Positions 36,344 through 45,251 of a stretch of 64,000 nt of DNA are shown in pieces. Position 1 is the stretch's first letter. Each line of letters begins with the position of its first letter. The translations under genes were made by a program, and so were the position numbers. Source of the DNA: Pseudaminobacter sp040049255. Its GTDB lineage: Bacteria; Pseudomonadota; Alphaproteobacteria; Rhizobiales; Rhizobiaceae. The DNA lies in NCBI RefSeq assembly GCF_040049255.1, contig NZ_JBDZDR010000002.1, positions 186,001-250,000 on the forward strand, read 5' to 3'. The notes under the pieces are model-generated. The model searched no databases. It saw only the letters and a program-made list of their open reading frames with translations, and had not been told where the DNA came from.

Positions 36344-36494
36344 GACTCGGAATCCATCAGCGTCCCGACCATGGCCAGGACGACACCACATATGCTCGGG
36401 TGATTGGGTTGCCGCACCAAATCTAGTTATTGCTGGCTCGCAAATTACCTTATCGGTAGACTCGGTGACAAGAGTCTGTTCTGCCACAAGAATC
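36344..36494. promoter_or_regulatory. Cluster of five GANTC sites between gcrA and argD
   Basis: GANTC (CcrM methylation/GcrA target) occurs at 36344, 36350, 36460, 36473 and 36490: five sites in 151 bp, while base composition alone predicts about one per 300 bp. The first two lie within 40 bp of the gcrA start. The gap 36318-36686 holds this cluster and the argD leader; no other gene is seen in it. Confidence 0.65.
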
Positions 36495-36598
36495 GGTTTT
36501 TTGGGTTTTCCCCAACTTGCCTGCCACCGACATCGGCCTCGGGCCTGGTCTGGCCCAGTGTATTTTCGGCGGTCTTGCGTGGAGGTGCGCAGTTTTCA

Positions 36599-36666
36599 TT
36601 GACTTCATGGTCCAAAAAGAAATATGCCTCCTAAAGGCCGCCAATTGGGCGGCTTTTTGGTTTTTC
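36599..36666 (+). promoter_or_regulatory. Candidate promoter and terminator-like leader hairpin of argD
   Basis: TTGACT (36599-36604) is a good -35; a weak -10 lies 16-18 bp further on. Right after it comes GCCGCC-AATTG-GGCGGC (36637-36653) and TTTTTGGTTTTT, a complete intrinsic terminator 21 bp before the argD start. It may be an attenuator or the terminator of a short upstream transcript. Confidence 0.55.
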
Positions 36667-36686
36667 GGCACCCGGAGACGCAAATA

Positions 36687-37871
36687 ATGAGCGGTTCGGC
36701 GCTTTACGAGACTTTCGCACGCGCACCCCTGGCATTCGAAAGGGGCGAAGGCTCCTGGCTTATCACGCAGGACGGCGAGCGATATCTCGATTTTGCCGGC
36801 GGCATCGCCGTCAATTCGCTGGGCCATGGCCACCCGAAGCTGGTGGCGGCGCTCACCGAGCAGGCCGGCAAGCTCTGGCACACTTCCAACCTCTACGAGA
36901 TCCCCGGCCAGACCCGGCTGGGCGAGCGGCTGGCGGCTGCCACCTTCGCCGACAAGGTGTTCTTCACCAATTCGGGCGCCGAGGCGCTGGAATGCGCCAT
37001 CAAGACCGCGCGCCGCTACCAGTATGTGAACGGCCACCCGGAGAAGTTCCGCACAATCACCTTCGAGGGCGCCTTCCACGGCCGCACCCTGGCGACCATC
37101 GCCGCCGGCGGCCAGCAGAAGTATCTGGAAGGTTTTGGCCCCAAGGTCGACGGCTTCGACCAGGTGCCTTTCGGCGACATGGAAGCGCTTGAAAAGGCGA
37201 TCACGCTGGAGACGGCCGCGATCATGATCGAGCCGGTGCAGGGCGAGGGCGGCATCCGCGAGGTGCCGGCCGCACTTCTGAAGCGCCTGCGCGAACTGTG
37301 CGACCAGCACGGCCTGCTCCTGATCTTCGACGAGGTTCAGAGTGGCATTGGGCGCACCGGCAAGCTGTTCGCCTATGAATGGTCGGGCGTCGCGCCCGAC
37401 ATCATGGCCATTGCCAAGGGCATCGGCGGCGGCTTCCCCGTAGGCGCCTGCCTGGCCACCGAAGCTGCCGCTTCGGGCATGACCGCCGGCGTGCACGGCA
37501 CCACCTTCGGCGGCAACCCGCTGGCCATGGCCGTGGGCAACGCCGTGCTCGACGTGGTGCTGGAAGACGGCTTCCTCGACGAAGTCAGCCGCAAGGCGTT
37601 GTTGATGAAGCAGGGCCTGGCGGCAATAGCCGACGAGTTCCCGGACGTCATCGAAGGCGTGCGCGGCTCCGGCCTCATGCTGGGCCTGAAGTGCAAGCTG
37701 CCCAACACCAAGGTCAACGCCGCCCTGCGCGACGAAAAGCTGCTGGCGGTTCCCGCCGGCGACAATGTCGTGCGCCTGCTGCCGCCTCTCACCGTCTCCG
37801 ACGACGAGATCCGCGCGGCCCTGGACCGCATTCACGCGGCCGCCAAGGGCCTGTCCGCAGCCGCCGCATAG
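36687..37871 (+). CDS. argD: Acetylornithine aminotransferase
   Basis: 394 residues from the ATG at 36687 (GGAGACG upstream). Class III PLP aminotransferase: FFTNSGAEALECAIK, LLIFDEVQSGIGRTGKLFAYE and the PLP lysine in IMAIAKGIGGGFPVGA. It converts N-acetylglutamate semialdehyde to acetylornithine in arginine synthesis. argF follows 32 bp later, so the two form an operon; hslO may be cotranscribed. Confidence 0.93.
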   Translation: MSGSALYETFARAPLAFERGEGSWLITQDGERYLDFAGGIAVNSLGHGHPKLVAALTEQAGKLWHTSNLYEIPGQTRLGERLAAATFADKVFFTNSGAEALECAIKTARRYQYVNGHPEKFRTITFEGAFHGRTLATIAAGGQQKYLEGFGPKVDGFDQVPFGDMEALEKAITLETAAIMIEPVQGEGGIREVPAALLKRLRELCDQHGLLLIFDEVQSGIGRTGKLFAYEWSGVAPDIMAIAKGIGGGFPVGACLATEAAASGMTAGVHGTTFGGNPLAMAVGNAVLDVVLEDGFLDEVSRKALLMKQGLAAIADEFPDVIEGVRGSGLMLGLKCKLPNTKVNAALRDEKLLAVPAGDNVVRLLPPLTVSDDEIRAALDRIHAAAKGLSAAAA

Positions 37872-37903
37872 GGCATAGACGAAACAGCCTTCAGAGGTTC
37901 GAC

Positions 37904-38821
<918 letters not shown>

Positions 38822-38974
38822 TCCGTTCCGTCCGCGCGGGCGGTTTTGCAGCTCAGAAGCTTGATCCGGCGCGTGGCGATGCCTATTTGCCCCGGATCAT
38901 ACCCGCTTTGATGTCTGAACCAGCGGCTCCGGCGCTTCGTCCCGCCGGCAGGCCGCCACAAGGAATTGGATCCA

Positions 38975-39964
38975 TTGGCTGATAAAGAACTCAAGCTCGG
39001 CGAATTCGGCGTGGCCGGCGACGATAATGTCGTGCCCTTCGAGGTCGGCCCGCTCGACGTGCGCGGCCGCATCGTGCAGCTCGGGCCCCTGCTTGACCAG
39101 ATTCTCGCCCGTCACGAGTACCCCGAGCCCGTCGCGCGCCTTCTGGCAGAGGCGGTGGTGGTGACCGTGCTGCTCGGCACTTCGCTGAAGTTCGAGGGCA
39201 AATTCATCCTCCAGACCCGCACCGACGGGCCCATCGACATGCTGGTGGCGGATTTCGCCACGCCGCATTCGGTGCGCGCCTATGCCCGCTTCGACAATGA
39301 GCGGCTGGAGAGGCTGATTGCGGCTGGCGAAAGCTCGCCCGAAGCGCTGCTGGGCAACGGCGTGCTGGCGCTCACGGTCGACCAGGGCCCGCACACCCAG
39401 CGCTACCAGGGCATCGTCCAGCTCGACGGCATCACGCTGGAGGAAGCGGCCAAGACCTATTTCCGCCAGTCCGAGCAGATACCCACCGACGTCCGGCTTG
39501 CCGTGGGCAAGCAGGTCGTGCCGGGGGCTGGCGGCCGCGAATACTGGCGCGCCGGCGGCCTCTTGGCGCAGTTCCTGCCCAAGGCGCCCGAACGCATGCG
39601 CGCGCCCGACATCCATGGCGGCGATGGCGACACCGACCTGTCGCCGCGCGAGGTCGCCGACAATTCCTGGCAGGAATTGCTGGCGCTGTCGGCCACCGTC
39701 GAGCCGACCGAACTGCTCGACCCCACCGTCGGCTCCGAAAGGCTGCTCTACCGCCTGTTCAACGAGCACGGCGTGCGCGTGTTCGATAGCGTCGAGGTGC
39801 TCGACCAGTGCTCCTGTTCGCGCGATAAGGTGCGCGGCATTCTCGGCGGCTTTTCAGCCGAAGAGATCGCCGACAGCGTGGAAGACGGCCTCATCCGCGT
39901 GAACTGCGAATTCTGCTCGAAGAAATACGAGTTCGAGCCGGACGAGTTCACCGAGGCGGTTTGA
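38975..39964 (+). CDS. hslO: Redox-regulated chaperone Hsp33
   Basis: 329 residues from the TTG at 38975, which is well spaced from AAGGA; a TTG at 38966 is in frame but too close to it. The C-terminal zinc-binding redox switch CSC...CEFC is intact, with 26-30 residues between the pairs. Oxidation releases zinc and activates the holdase. It lies about 150 bp after argF on the same strand. Confidence 0.92.
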   Translation: MADKELKLGEFGVAGDDNVVPFEVGPLDVRGRIVQLGPLLDQILARHEYPEPVARLLAEAVVVTVLLGTSLKFEGKFILQTRTDGPIDMLVADFATPHSVRAYARFDNERLERLIAAGESSPEALLGNGVLALTVDQGPHTQRYQGIVQLDGITLEEAAKTYFRQSEQIPTDVRLAVGKQVVPGAGGREYWRAGGLLAQFLPKAPERMRAPDIHGGDGDTDLSPREVADNSWQELLALSATVEPTELLDPTVGSERLLYRLFNEHGVRVFDSVEVLDQCSCSRDKVRGILGGFSAEEIADSVEDGLIRVNCEFCSKKYEFEPDEFTEAV

Positions 39965-39978
39965 TCTGTCCTCCGGCC

Positions 39979-40266
39979 TCACCAGCCGGAACCCCGCAGG
40001 AGTTCGTTCCAGTCGGGGTTGGAAGCTTCTATCAATTCGATCTTCCACTGACGCAGCCAGCGCTTGAGTGACTTCTCGCGCTGGATCGCGTCGCGGATGT
40101 CGAAATGTTCCTCGTACCACACCAGCCGATGCACGCCGTACCGCGCCGTGAAGCGCGATCCCTTGCCCTCCTTGTGCTCCGGGATGCGACGGCCAAGGTC
40201 GTTGGTCACGCCAATATAGATCGTGCCGCGTTTCTGGCTGGCTGTCATGTACACATAGCCCGTCAT
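39979..40266 (-). CDS. GIY-YIG nuclease superfamily protein (UPF0213/YhbQ-like)
   Basis: 95 residues from the ATG at 40266 (MTGYVYMTASQKRGTIYIGV). GIY-YIG core: YVYM...GTIYIGVTNDLGRRIPEHK and the following KYxxxxLVWYE-type segment (YGVHRLVWYEEHFD), REKSLKRWLRQWK. The frame is open to 40398, but that part is encoded by a repeat (VILGLDPRIH) and is not protein-coding. DNA or RNA hydrolysis has not been clearly shown for most of this small family. Confidence 0.88.
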   Translation of the reverse strand: MTGYVYMTASQKRGTIYIGVTNDLGRRIPEHKEGKGSRFTARYGVHRLVWYEEHFDIRDAIQREKSLKRWLRQWKIELIEASNPDWNELLRGSGW

Positions 40267-40340
40267 GGTTGGACGGTAGCGGATCGGTCCAAGGACGCAA
40301 TCCTGCATTCTGCCTGCATGGCTTGGTTGATGCGTTACGG

Positions 40341-40465
40341 CATGGATCCTCGGGTCAAGCCCGAGGATGACGAAGGCAGAGGCGTTTCTGCAAGGCACCT
40401 ATCGGCGAAAGTTGGCAGTGACATTTTTCGGTTCGTCATCCTCGGGCTTGACCCGAGGATCCATG
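40341..40465. repeat. 125-bp MITE-like element with 34-bp perfect terminal inverted repeats
   Basis: Bases 40341-40374 are the exact reverse complement of 40432-40465. Each arm is itself a hairpin, ATCCTCGGG-TCAAG-CCCGAGGAT. The 57-bp centre shows no gene. The arm is the common rhizobial intergenic repeat read as VILGLDPRIHA in false ORFs. The rest of the gap (40267-40529) shows nothing else. Confidence 0.88.
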
Positions 40466-40529
40466 CCGGAACCTCGCAGCAGCGCGCCGTTCCTCTCAGG
40501 AAGACGCTTACCGACGCATTACCGCCGCG

Positions 40530-40922
40530 TCAGTTCACCGTGTGGGCCGTTCCGGGCAGATCCAGCGAAAAGGCCGGAATCTCTACGTCGAACAACTCGT
40601 CGCGTTCGTTGCGCATGGTGTAGCGCCCCACCATGATGCCCGAGGGCGTGGTGAGCGGGCAGCCGGACATGTATTGGTAGCTGTCGCCGGGGTTCAGCTC
40701 CGGCTGTTCGCCGACGACGCCCGAGCCGCGTACTTCCTCCACCCGGCCGCTCTCGTCGGTGATCTGCCAGTAGCGCGACAGCAACTGCACGAATTCGTCC
40801 GACTGGTTGGCAATGGTCACCCGATAGCCCCAGACATAGCGGCTTTCCGTGGGGTTCGAGCGTTCCTCGAGATAGAACGGCTCCACACTCACCTCGATGT
40901 TGCGCGTTACGGCGCGGTACAT
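40530..40922 (-). CDS. apaG: ApaG protein
   Basis: 130 residues. Fibronectin-III-like ApaG fold: VEPFYLEERSNPTESRYVWG, IANQSDEFVQLLSRYWQITD, and the glycine-rich GEQPELNPGDSYQYMSGCPL followed by GIMVGRYTM. Its role in bacteria is linked to Co/Mg resistance and Ap4A metabolism but is not well defined. Single gene; the MITE-like element lies just downstream. Confidence 0.93.
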   Translation of the reverse strand: MYRAVTRNIEVSVEPFYLEERSNPTESRYVWGYRVTIANQSDEFVQLLSRYWQITDESGRVEEVRGSGVVGEQPELNPGDSYQYMSGCPLTTPSGIMVGRYTMRNERDELFDVEIPAFSLDLPGTAHTVN

Positions 40923-41067
40923 GGCAGTCGCACTCCTAAGTTCCCGAAAGAATCCGCCCTGAGCGGCAGACGGTCAACGGCTTTGGTTCATCTTCCTCGT
41001 GATTGTGATTTCCCCATGGCGGCAATTGTCGTCTATTGGGCGCAATGACGCAGCAGGGGGTAGGCGG

Positions 41068-41673
41068 ATGCTGGACGGTTGGGCGCGCAAGCGCATCGAC
41101 CCGGTGCTGGATGCAGGCGGGGTCCTTCTGGCGAGGGCCGGGGTATCGGCCGATGCGGTGACGTTCGTCGCCTTCGGCGTCGGGCTCCTGGCTGCTGCGG
41201 CGATTGCTAAGGGCTGGTTCCTCACCGGGCTTGCGCTGCTGCTTGCCAGCCGCTTGGGCGACGGGCTGGATGGCGCCGTGGCGCGGGTAAACGGCCGCAC
41301 CGATCGCGGCGGCTATCTCGATATCGTGCTCGACTTCGCCTTCTATGGCGCCATTCCGCTCGGTTTCGTGCTGGCCGATCCTGCGGCCAATGCGGTTGCC
41401 GGCGCCGTGCTGCTGCTTTCCTTCTACGTCAATGGCTCGACCTTCCTCGCCTATGCAGTCATGGCCGAACGGCGCAAGCTGCCGGGCAAGCCGCGGGGCG
41501 AGAAGTCGCTGTTCTTCACGGCGGGCCTCGCCGAAGCCACCGAGACGCTGGCCGCCTTCACTGCCTTCTGCCTGTTCCCGGGCTGGTTTCCGGCCATCGC
41601 CTATGCGTTTGCCGCGCTCAGCTTCTACACGGCGCTATCGCGCATCGTGCTGGCGGCGCGCACATTTCGATGA
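41068..41673 (+). CDS. CDP-alcohol phosphatidyltransferase family membrane protein
   Basis: 201 residues from the ATG at 41068. The family motif is visible in GDGLDGAVARVNGRTDRGGY followed by LDIVLDF, giving the four metal-binding aspartates. About six membrane segments. These enzymes join CDP-diacylglycerol or another CDP-alcohol to an alcohol acceptor; the substrate is not known. Long separation from apaG suggests its own promoter. Confidence 0.88.
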   Translation: MLDGWARKRIDPVLDAGGVLLARAGVSADAVTFVAFGVGLLAAAAIAKGWFLTGLALLLASRLGDGLDGAVARVNGRTDRGGYLDIVLDFAFYGAIPLGFVLADPAANAVAGAVLLLSFYVNGSTFLAYAVMAERRKLPGKPRGEKSLFFTAGLAEATETLAAFTAFCLFPGWFPAIAYAFAALSFYTALSRIVLAARTFR

Positions 41674-41748
41674 AGGCCTCATGCCGCATTGCAAGCCGCA
41701 CCGGCCGCGCCTAGCTTCCGCGCGCATCGAAATTCCCGGGGGATTCGC

Positions 41749-42354
41749 GTGAACAAGGCAGTCCGAATTTGCCTGCTGGCGGCCTTCGCCTCGTCGCTGC
41801 CCGTCGTCGCCCACGCCGAGTGGCAGGCGGTCGAGAAGGTCGAGACCTACGCCATATCGGGCAAGACCGGTCCCGAGCTCTACGCCTCGATCGGCGCACA
41901 GGGCCCGAAGGTGGGAAGCCTTGGCATCCGCACAATCGCGCAGACCAATTTCAAGCTCACCTGGTCGCGCAAATACGAGCCACAGAAGGATGGCGCCTGC
42001 ACGCTGGTTTCGGCGCGGCCCAACCTCACCATCACCTACCTGCTGCCCCGGCCGAGCGGAAAACTGCCGCCCGCCATCAGGACGAGCTGGGAAGCGTTCT
42101 ATTCAGGGGTCGAGGCGCATGAGCGGGTGCACGGCGACCACATCAAGGACATGGTGAAGGAAATCGAGCAGCTGAGCATCGGCTTTTCCGTTCCCGACGA
42201 TGCCGGTTGCAGCAAGGTCCGCGAAGAGTTGACGAAGCGTCTGGCAGAGATCTCGCTGGCGCAGCGCCAGCGCAGCCGCGACTTCGACCGGGTCGAGCTC
42301 AGCGACGGCGGCAATGTCCACCAGCTTATCCTTGCATTGGTGAATGGCGGGTAG
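41749..42354 (+). CDS. DUF922-type secreted zinc protease-like protein
   Basis: 201 residues from a GTG with CGGGGGA in front. Signal peptide (AVRICLLAAFASSLPVVAHA), then a domain with the zinc-protease motif HERVH in VEAHERVHGDHIKDM. The order fits the DUF922 family of predicted secreted Zn-dependent proteases. Two cysteines may form a disulphide. Target unknown. Confidence 0.82.
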   Translation: MNKAVRICLLAAFASSLPVVAHAEWQAVEKVETYAISGKTGPELYASIGAQGPKVGSLGIRTIAQTNFKLTWSRKYEPQKDGACTLVSARPNLTITYLLPRPSGKLPPAIRTSWEAFYSGVEAHERVHGDHIKDMVKEIEQLSIGFSVPDDAGCSKVREELTKRLAEISLAQRQRSRDFDRVELSDGGNVHQLILALVNGG

Positions 42355-42415
42355 GTCGCAGGCGCGGTCTCCAATGCCGAATCCGGCGAGCGGCGCCGGT
42401 CGCCCCAACTCGTTA

Positions 42416-42435
42416 TCCTCGGGCCGGAGCACGAG
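42416..42435 (+). repeat. Fragment of a dispersed intergenic repeat, copy 2
   Basis: Same 20-base sequence as 35577-35596, here followed by GGACAACGG. It lies in the 377-bp gap between the DUF922 gene and metZ, which holds mainly repeats. Confidence 0.65.
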
Positions 42436-42530
42436 GGACAACGGCCAGACGCGAAAGCGGGCGTGGCGATGAATAGGTGCGAGCCTCGATCCACGAGGTG
42501 GGATGACGCGCAAGGCGATCGCGTATGTCT

Positions 42531-42677
42531 CGGCTTACCCCCACTCCGCCTCGCTTCGCTCGGCACCTCTCCCCCTCAAGAGGGGAGAGGAAGGGAGCCA
42601 GCGTCGCGGACGGCGTTTCCTCTTCCCCGTCGAGCGGGGGAGAGGTGGTTTGCGCAGCAAACCGGAGTGGGGGTCGA
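42531..42677 (+). repeat. 147-bp double-hairpin palindromic repeat, copy B
   Basis: Same length and order as the helicase copy: CGGCTTACCCCCACTCCG start, hairpins CCTCTCCCCCTCAAGAGGGG and CCCCGTCGAGCGGGG, end CGGAGTGGGGGTCGA. The inner right arm here is GGTTTGCGCAGCAAACC, as in copy C. A short leftover (42700-42720, CTCAAGGGGGAGGGAGG) follows. Confidence 0.9.
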
Positions 42678-42731
42678 ACTCAATGTGCTCTGCCCTCAAG
42701 GGGGAGGGAGGGCGCCCCGCCGCTTGGGGCT

Positions 42732-43922
42732 TTACGCCGCCGCCTTCAGCGCGCCGTCGATGTCCTTCAGAAGGTCGTCGATATCCTCCAGCCCCAGCGA
42801 AAGGCGCAGCGTGCCGTCGCCGATGCCGAGTTCGGCGCGCGCCTCGTCGGTCAGGTTCTTGTGGGTGGTGGTGGCCGGATGGGTGATGAGGCTCTTGGAG
42901 TCGCCGAGATTGTTGGAGATCAACACAATGTCGAGCGCGTTCTCGAAGGCGAAGGCCGACTTCTTGCCGCCCTTGAGATCAAAGCAGATCAGCGTCGAGC
43001 CGCCAGTCATTTGCTTCTTGATGATATCGGCCTGCGGATGGTCGGCGCGGCCGGGATAGATCACTCGCGCCACCTCCGGCCGCCCGGCCAGGAAATCGGC
43101 GATCTTGGCCGCGCTTTCCGTCTGCTGGCTCACGCGTAGCGGCAGCGTCTCCAGCCCCTTCAGCAGCGTCCAGGCGTTGAACGGCGAAAGGCTCGGGCCG
43201 GTATGGCGGAAATAGTCCTGCAGGTTCTCGTCGATCCACTGCTTGTCGGAGAGGATCACGCCGCCCAGGCAGCGGCCCTGGCCGTCGATATGCTTGGTGG
43301 CCGAATAGACCACGATATGTGCGCCGAGCTCCAGCGGCTTCTGCATCAGCGGCGTGGCGAAGACATTGTCGACGATGAGCCGCGCGCCGACCGAATTGGC
43401 GAGTGCAGCCACGGCGGCGATGTCCACCACCTCCAGCGTCGGGTTGGTCGGGCTTTCGAGGAAGAACACCTTTGTGTTGGGACGCACCGCCTTTTCCCAG
43501 TTGGCGATCTCGCGCCCGTCCACCAGCGTCGCCTCGATGCCGTAGCGGGGCGCCAGCGTCTCCACCACCCAGCGGCAAGAGCCGAACAGCGCGCGCGCCG
43601 CCACGATATGGTCGCCGGCCTTGAGGCTGCACAGGATAGCCGCTGTCACCGCGGCCATGCCCGAGGCCAGCGCGCGGGCGTCTTCGGCGCCCTCCAGCGC
43701 GCACATGCGCTTTTCGAACATGTCGACGGTCGGGTTGGCGTAGCGCGAGTAGATGAAGCCCGGCGCCTCGCCCTTGAAGCGCGCCTCCGCCGCCTCGGCG
43801 GTGTCGTAGACATAGCCCTGGGTCAGGAACATCGCCTCGGCGGTTTCGCCGAATTCGGAGCGCAGCACTCCAGAATGGACGAGTTGGGTTGCAGGCTTCC
43901 AGTCGTGCTTGTTTTTTGTCAT
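42732..43922 (-). CDS. metZ: O-succinylhomoserine sulfhydrylase
   Basis: 396 residues from the ATG at 43922. Cys/Met metabolism PLP enzyme: YSRYANPTVDMFEKR, SGMAAVTAAI, and the PLP lysine in YSATKHIDGQG. The sequence is of the MetZ type that makes homocysteine directly from O-succinylhomoserine and sulfide. The frame runs on upstream through the riboswitch, so the longer start is rejected. Expression should fall when S-adenosylmethionine is high. Confidence 0.92.
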   Translation of the reverse strand: MTKNKHDWKPATQLVHSGVLRSEFGETAEAMFLTQGYVYDTAEAAEARFKGEAPGFIYSRYANPTVDMFEKRMCALEGAEDARALASGMAAVTAAILCSLKAGDHIVAARALFGSCRWVVETLAPRYGIEATLVDGREIANWEKAVRPNTKVFFLESPTNPTLEVVDIAAVAALANSVGARLIVDNVFATPLMQKPLELGAHIVVYSATKHIDGQGRCLGGVILSDKQWIDENLQDYFRHTGPSLSPFNAWTLLKGLETLPLRVSQQTESAAKIADFLAGRPEVARVIYPGRADHPQADIIKKQMTGGSTLICFDLKGGKKSAFAFENALDIVLISNNLGDSKSLITHPATTTHKNLTDEARAELGIGDGTLRLSLGLEDIDDLLKDIDGALKAAA

Positions 43923-43939
43923 TGCCTTGATCCAAACAC

Positions 43940-43984
43940 AAAAAAACCGGCCGCGAAGAGTCGCATGCCGGTGCACGAGCGGCC
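43940..43984 (-). terminator. Riboswitch-associated intrinsic terminator in the metZ leader
   Basis: On the minus strand, arms GGCCGC and GCGGCC enclose a 24-base loop region with its own small stem, followed by GGTTTTTTT. The 5' arm touches the 3' edge of the SAM-II aptamer, so ligand binding could favour termination. Confidence 0.8.
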
Positions 43985-44038
43985 CTTTAGCGACTTGTTT
44001 AACGTGGCTGCAAGCCGACCGGCAAATCACCACGGGGA
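43981..44038 (-). promoter_or_regulatory. SAM-II (metA-type) riboswitch
   Basis: Minus-strand sequence GTGGTGATTTG...GCTTGCAGCCACGTT then AAACAAGTCGCTAAAGGG matches the alphaproteobacterial SAM-II aptamer. P1 arms are GTGG/CCAC, and the pseudoknot pairs GGCTT with AAGTC (one G-U). It begins within a few bases of the predicted transcription start and lies about 60 bp before metZ. Confidence 0.93.
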
Positions 44039-44045
44039 TAAAGCC

Positions 44046-44074
44046 CATTTAGACCTCGTGCCGGCTTGCGTCAA
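44046..44074 (-). promoter_or_regulatory. Sigma70-type promoter of metZ
   Basis: -35 TTGACG (44074-44069) and -10 TAAATG (44051-44046) with a 17-bp spacer on the minus strand. Start of transcription would be near 44039, at the riboswitch edge. Confidence 0.8.
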
Positions 44075-44121
44075 TGATCTACATCATTAAACGTCCTTCG
44101 ATCATTTCAGCGGAGCAGGCA

Positions 44122-45213
44122 TTGGCGAAGGCAGGCATTCTTCCGGATCAGGAGATCTCGGCAATCTTCCAGTCGGGAGCACTGGTTTCCGCTCGCCCGC
44201 TCGACCCAGACCAGATCCAGCCGGCCAGCCTCGACCTGCGCCTGGGCGAAAAGGCCTACCGCGTGCGCGCGAGCTTCCTGCCGGGCCCCGGCCACAAGGT
44301 TGCCGAGAAGCTTGATCGGATCAAGTTGCACGAGATCGACCTGACGCAGGGCGCCGTGCTGGAAACCGGTTGCGTCTACATCGTGCCGTTGCTTGAAAGC
44401 CTCGCGCTGCCGCAGGCGATCTCGGCCTCGGCCAATCCGAAGAGCTCGACCGGCCGCCTCGACATCTTCACCCGCCTCATGACCGACCACGGCCAGGAGT
44501 TCGACAAGATCGCGGCCGGTTACGCGGGGCCGCTCTACCTGGAAGTCAGCCCGCGCACCTTCCCCATCATCGCGCGCACCGGCTCGCGCCTGTCGCAGAT
44601 ACGCTTCCGTATCGGCAACGCGCTGCTGACCGAGGCCGAGCTTCACGACCTGCATCAGGCGGAAACGCTCGTCGCCTCCGAGACGCCGAACATTTCCGGC
44701 GGCGGGATCGCGCTCTCCATCGACCTGCAGGGCGACAAGGACGGCCTGATCGGCTACCGCGCCAAGCATCACACCGGGCTGATCGACGTCGACAAGCGCG
44801 CGGCGCAGGACCTGCACGATTTCTGGGAGCCGCTCTACCGGCGCGGCGCGGGCGAGTTGGTGCTCGATCCCGACGAGTTCTACATCCTCGTCAGCCGCGA
44901 GGCCGTGCATGTGCCGCCCGGGCATGCGGCCGAGATGACGCCTTTCGATCCGCTGGTCGGCGAATTCCGCGTCCACTATGCCGGCTTCTTCGATCCCGGC
45001 TTTGGCCATTCCGCCGCGGGCGGCACCGGCAGCCGCGCCGTGCTGGAAGTGCGCAGCCACGAGGTGCCCTTCATTCTCGAGCACGGCCAGATCGTCGGCC
45101 GTCTCGTCTATGAGCACATGCTGTCGCGGCCGAACGCGCTCTACGGAACGGATCTCGGATCTAACTATCAGGCGCAGGGCCTGAAGCTTTCCAAGCATTT
45201 TCGCACCGCCTGA
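44122..45213 (+). CDS. 2'-deoxycytidine 5'-triphosphate deaminase (dCTP deaminase-like, long form)
   Basis: 363 residues from the TTG at 44122 (then AKAGILPDQEISAIFQSGAL) with GGAG eight bases ahead. An ATG at 44074 is in frame but overlaps the metZ -35 and lacks a ribosome binding site. Two dUTPase/Dcd-like halves: IQPASLDLRLGEKAYRV, ANPKSSTGRLDIFTRLM, then DPDEFYILVSREAVHVPPGHAAEM. This is the roughly 365-residue alphaproteobacterial Dcd family. It supplies dUTP/dUMP for thymidylate synthesis. Confidence 0.88.
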   Translation: MAKAGILPDQEISAIFQSGALVSARPLDPDQIQPASLDLRLGEKAYRVRASFLPGPGHKVAEKLDRIKLHEIDLTQGAVLETGCVYIVPLLESLALPQAISASANPKSSTGRLDIFTRLMTDHGQEFDKIAAGYAGPLYLEVSPRTFPIIARTGSRLSQIRFRIGNALLTEAELHDLHQAETLVASETPNISGGGIALSIDLQGDKDGLIGYRAKHHTGLIDVDKRAAQDLHDFWEPLYRRGAGELVLDPDEFYILVSREAVHVPPGHAAEMTPFDPLVGEFRVHYAGFFDPGFGHSAAGGTGSRAVLEVRSHEVPFILEHGQIVGRLVYEHMLSRPNALYGTDLGSNYQAQGLKLSKHFRTA

Positions 45214-45251
45214 AACGGGCGGTCGCGCTGCCCGTTGAAGCTGAAGGCGGG

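Noticed and set aside
40267..40398. Upstream part of the GIY-YIG frame (VILGLDPRIHAVTHQ)
   Set aside because: Encoded by the end of the MITE-like repeat; the same peptide appears in false ORFs in many rhizobia.
43923..44048. N-terminal extension of metZ
   Set aside because: It would translate the terminator and SAM-II riboswitch; homology begins at the ATG at 43922.
44305..44320. TTGATCGGATCAA resembling an FNR box
   Set aside because: Spacer is three rather than four bases and the site is inside the dCTP deaminase coding sequence.
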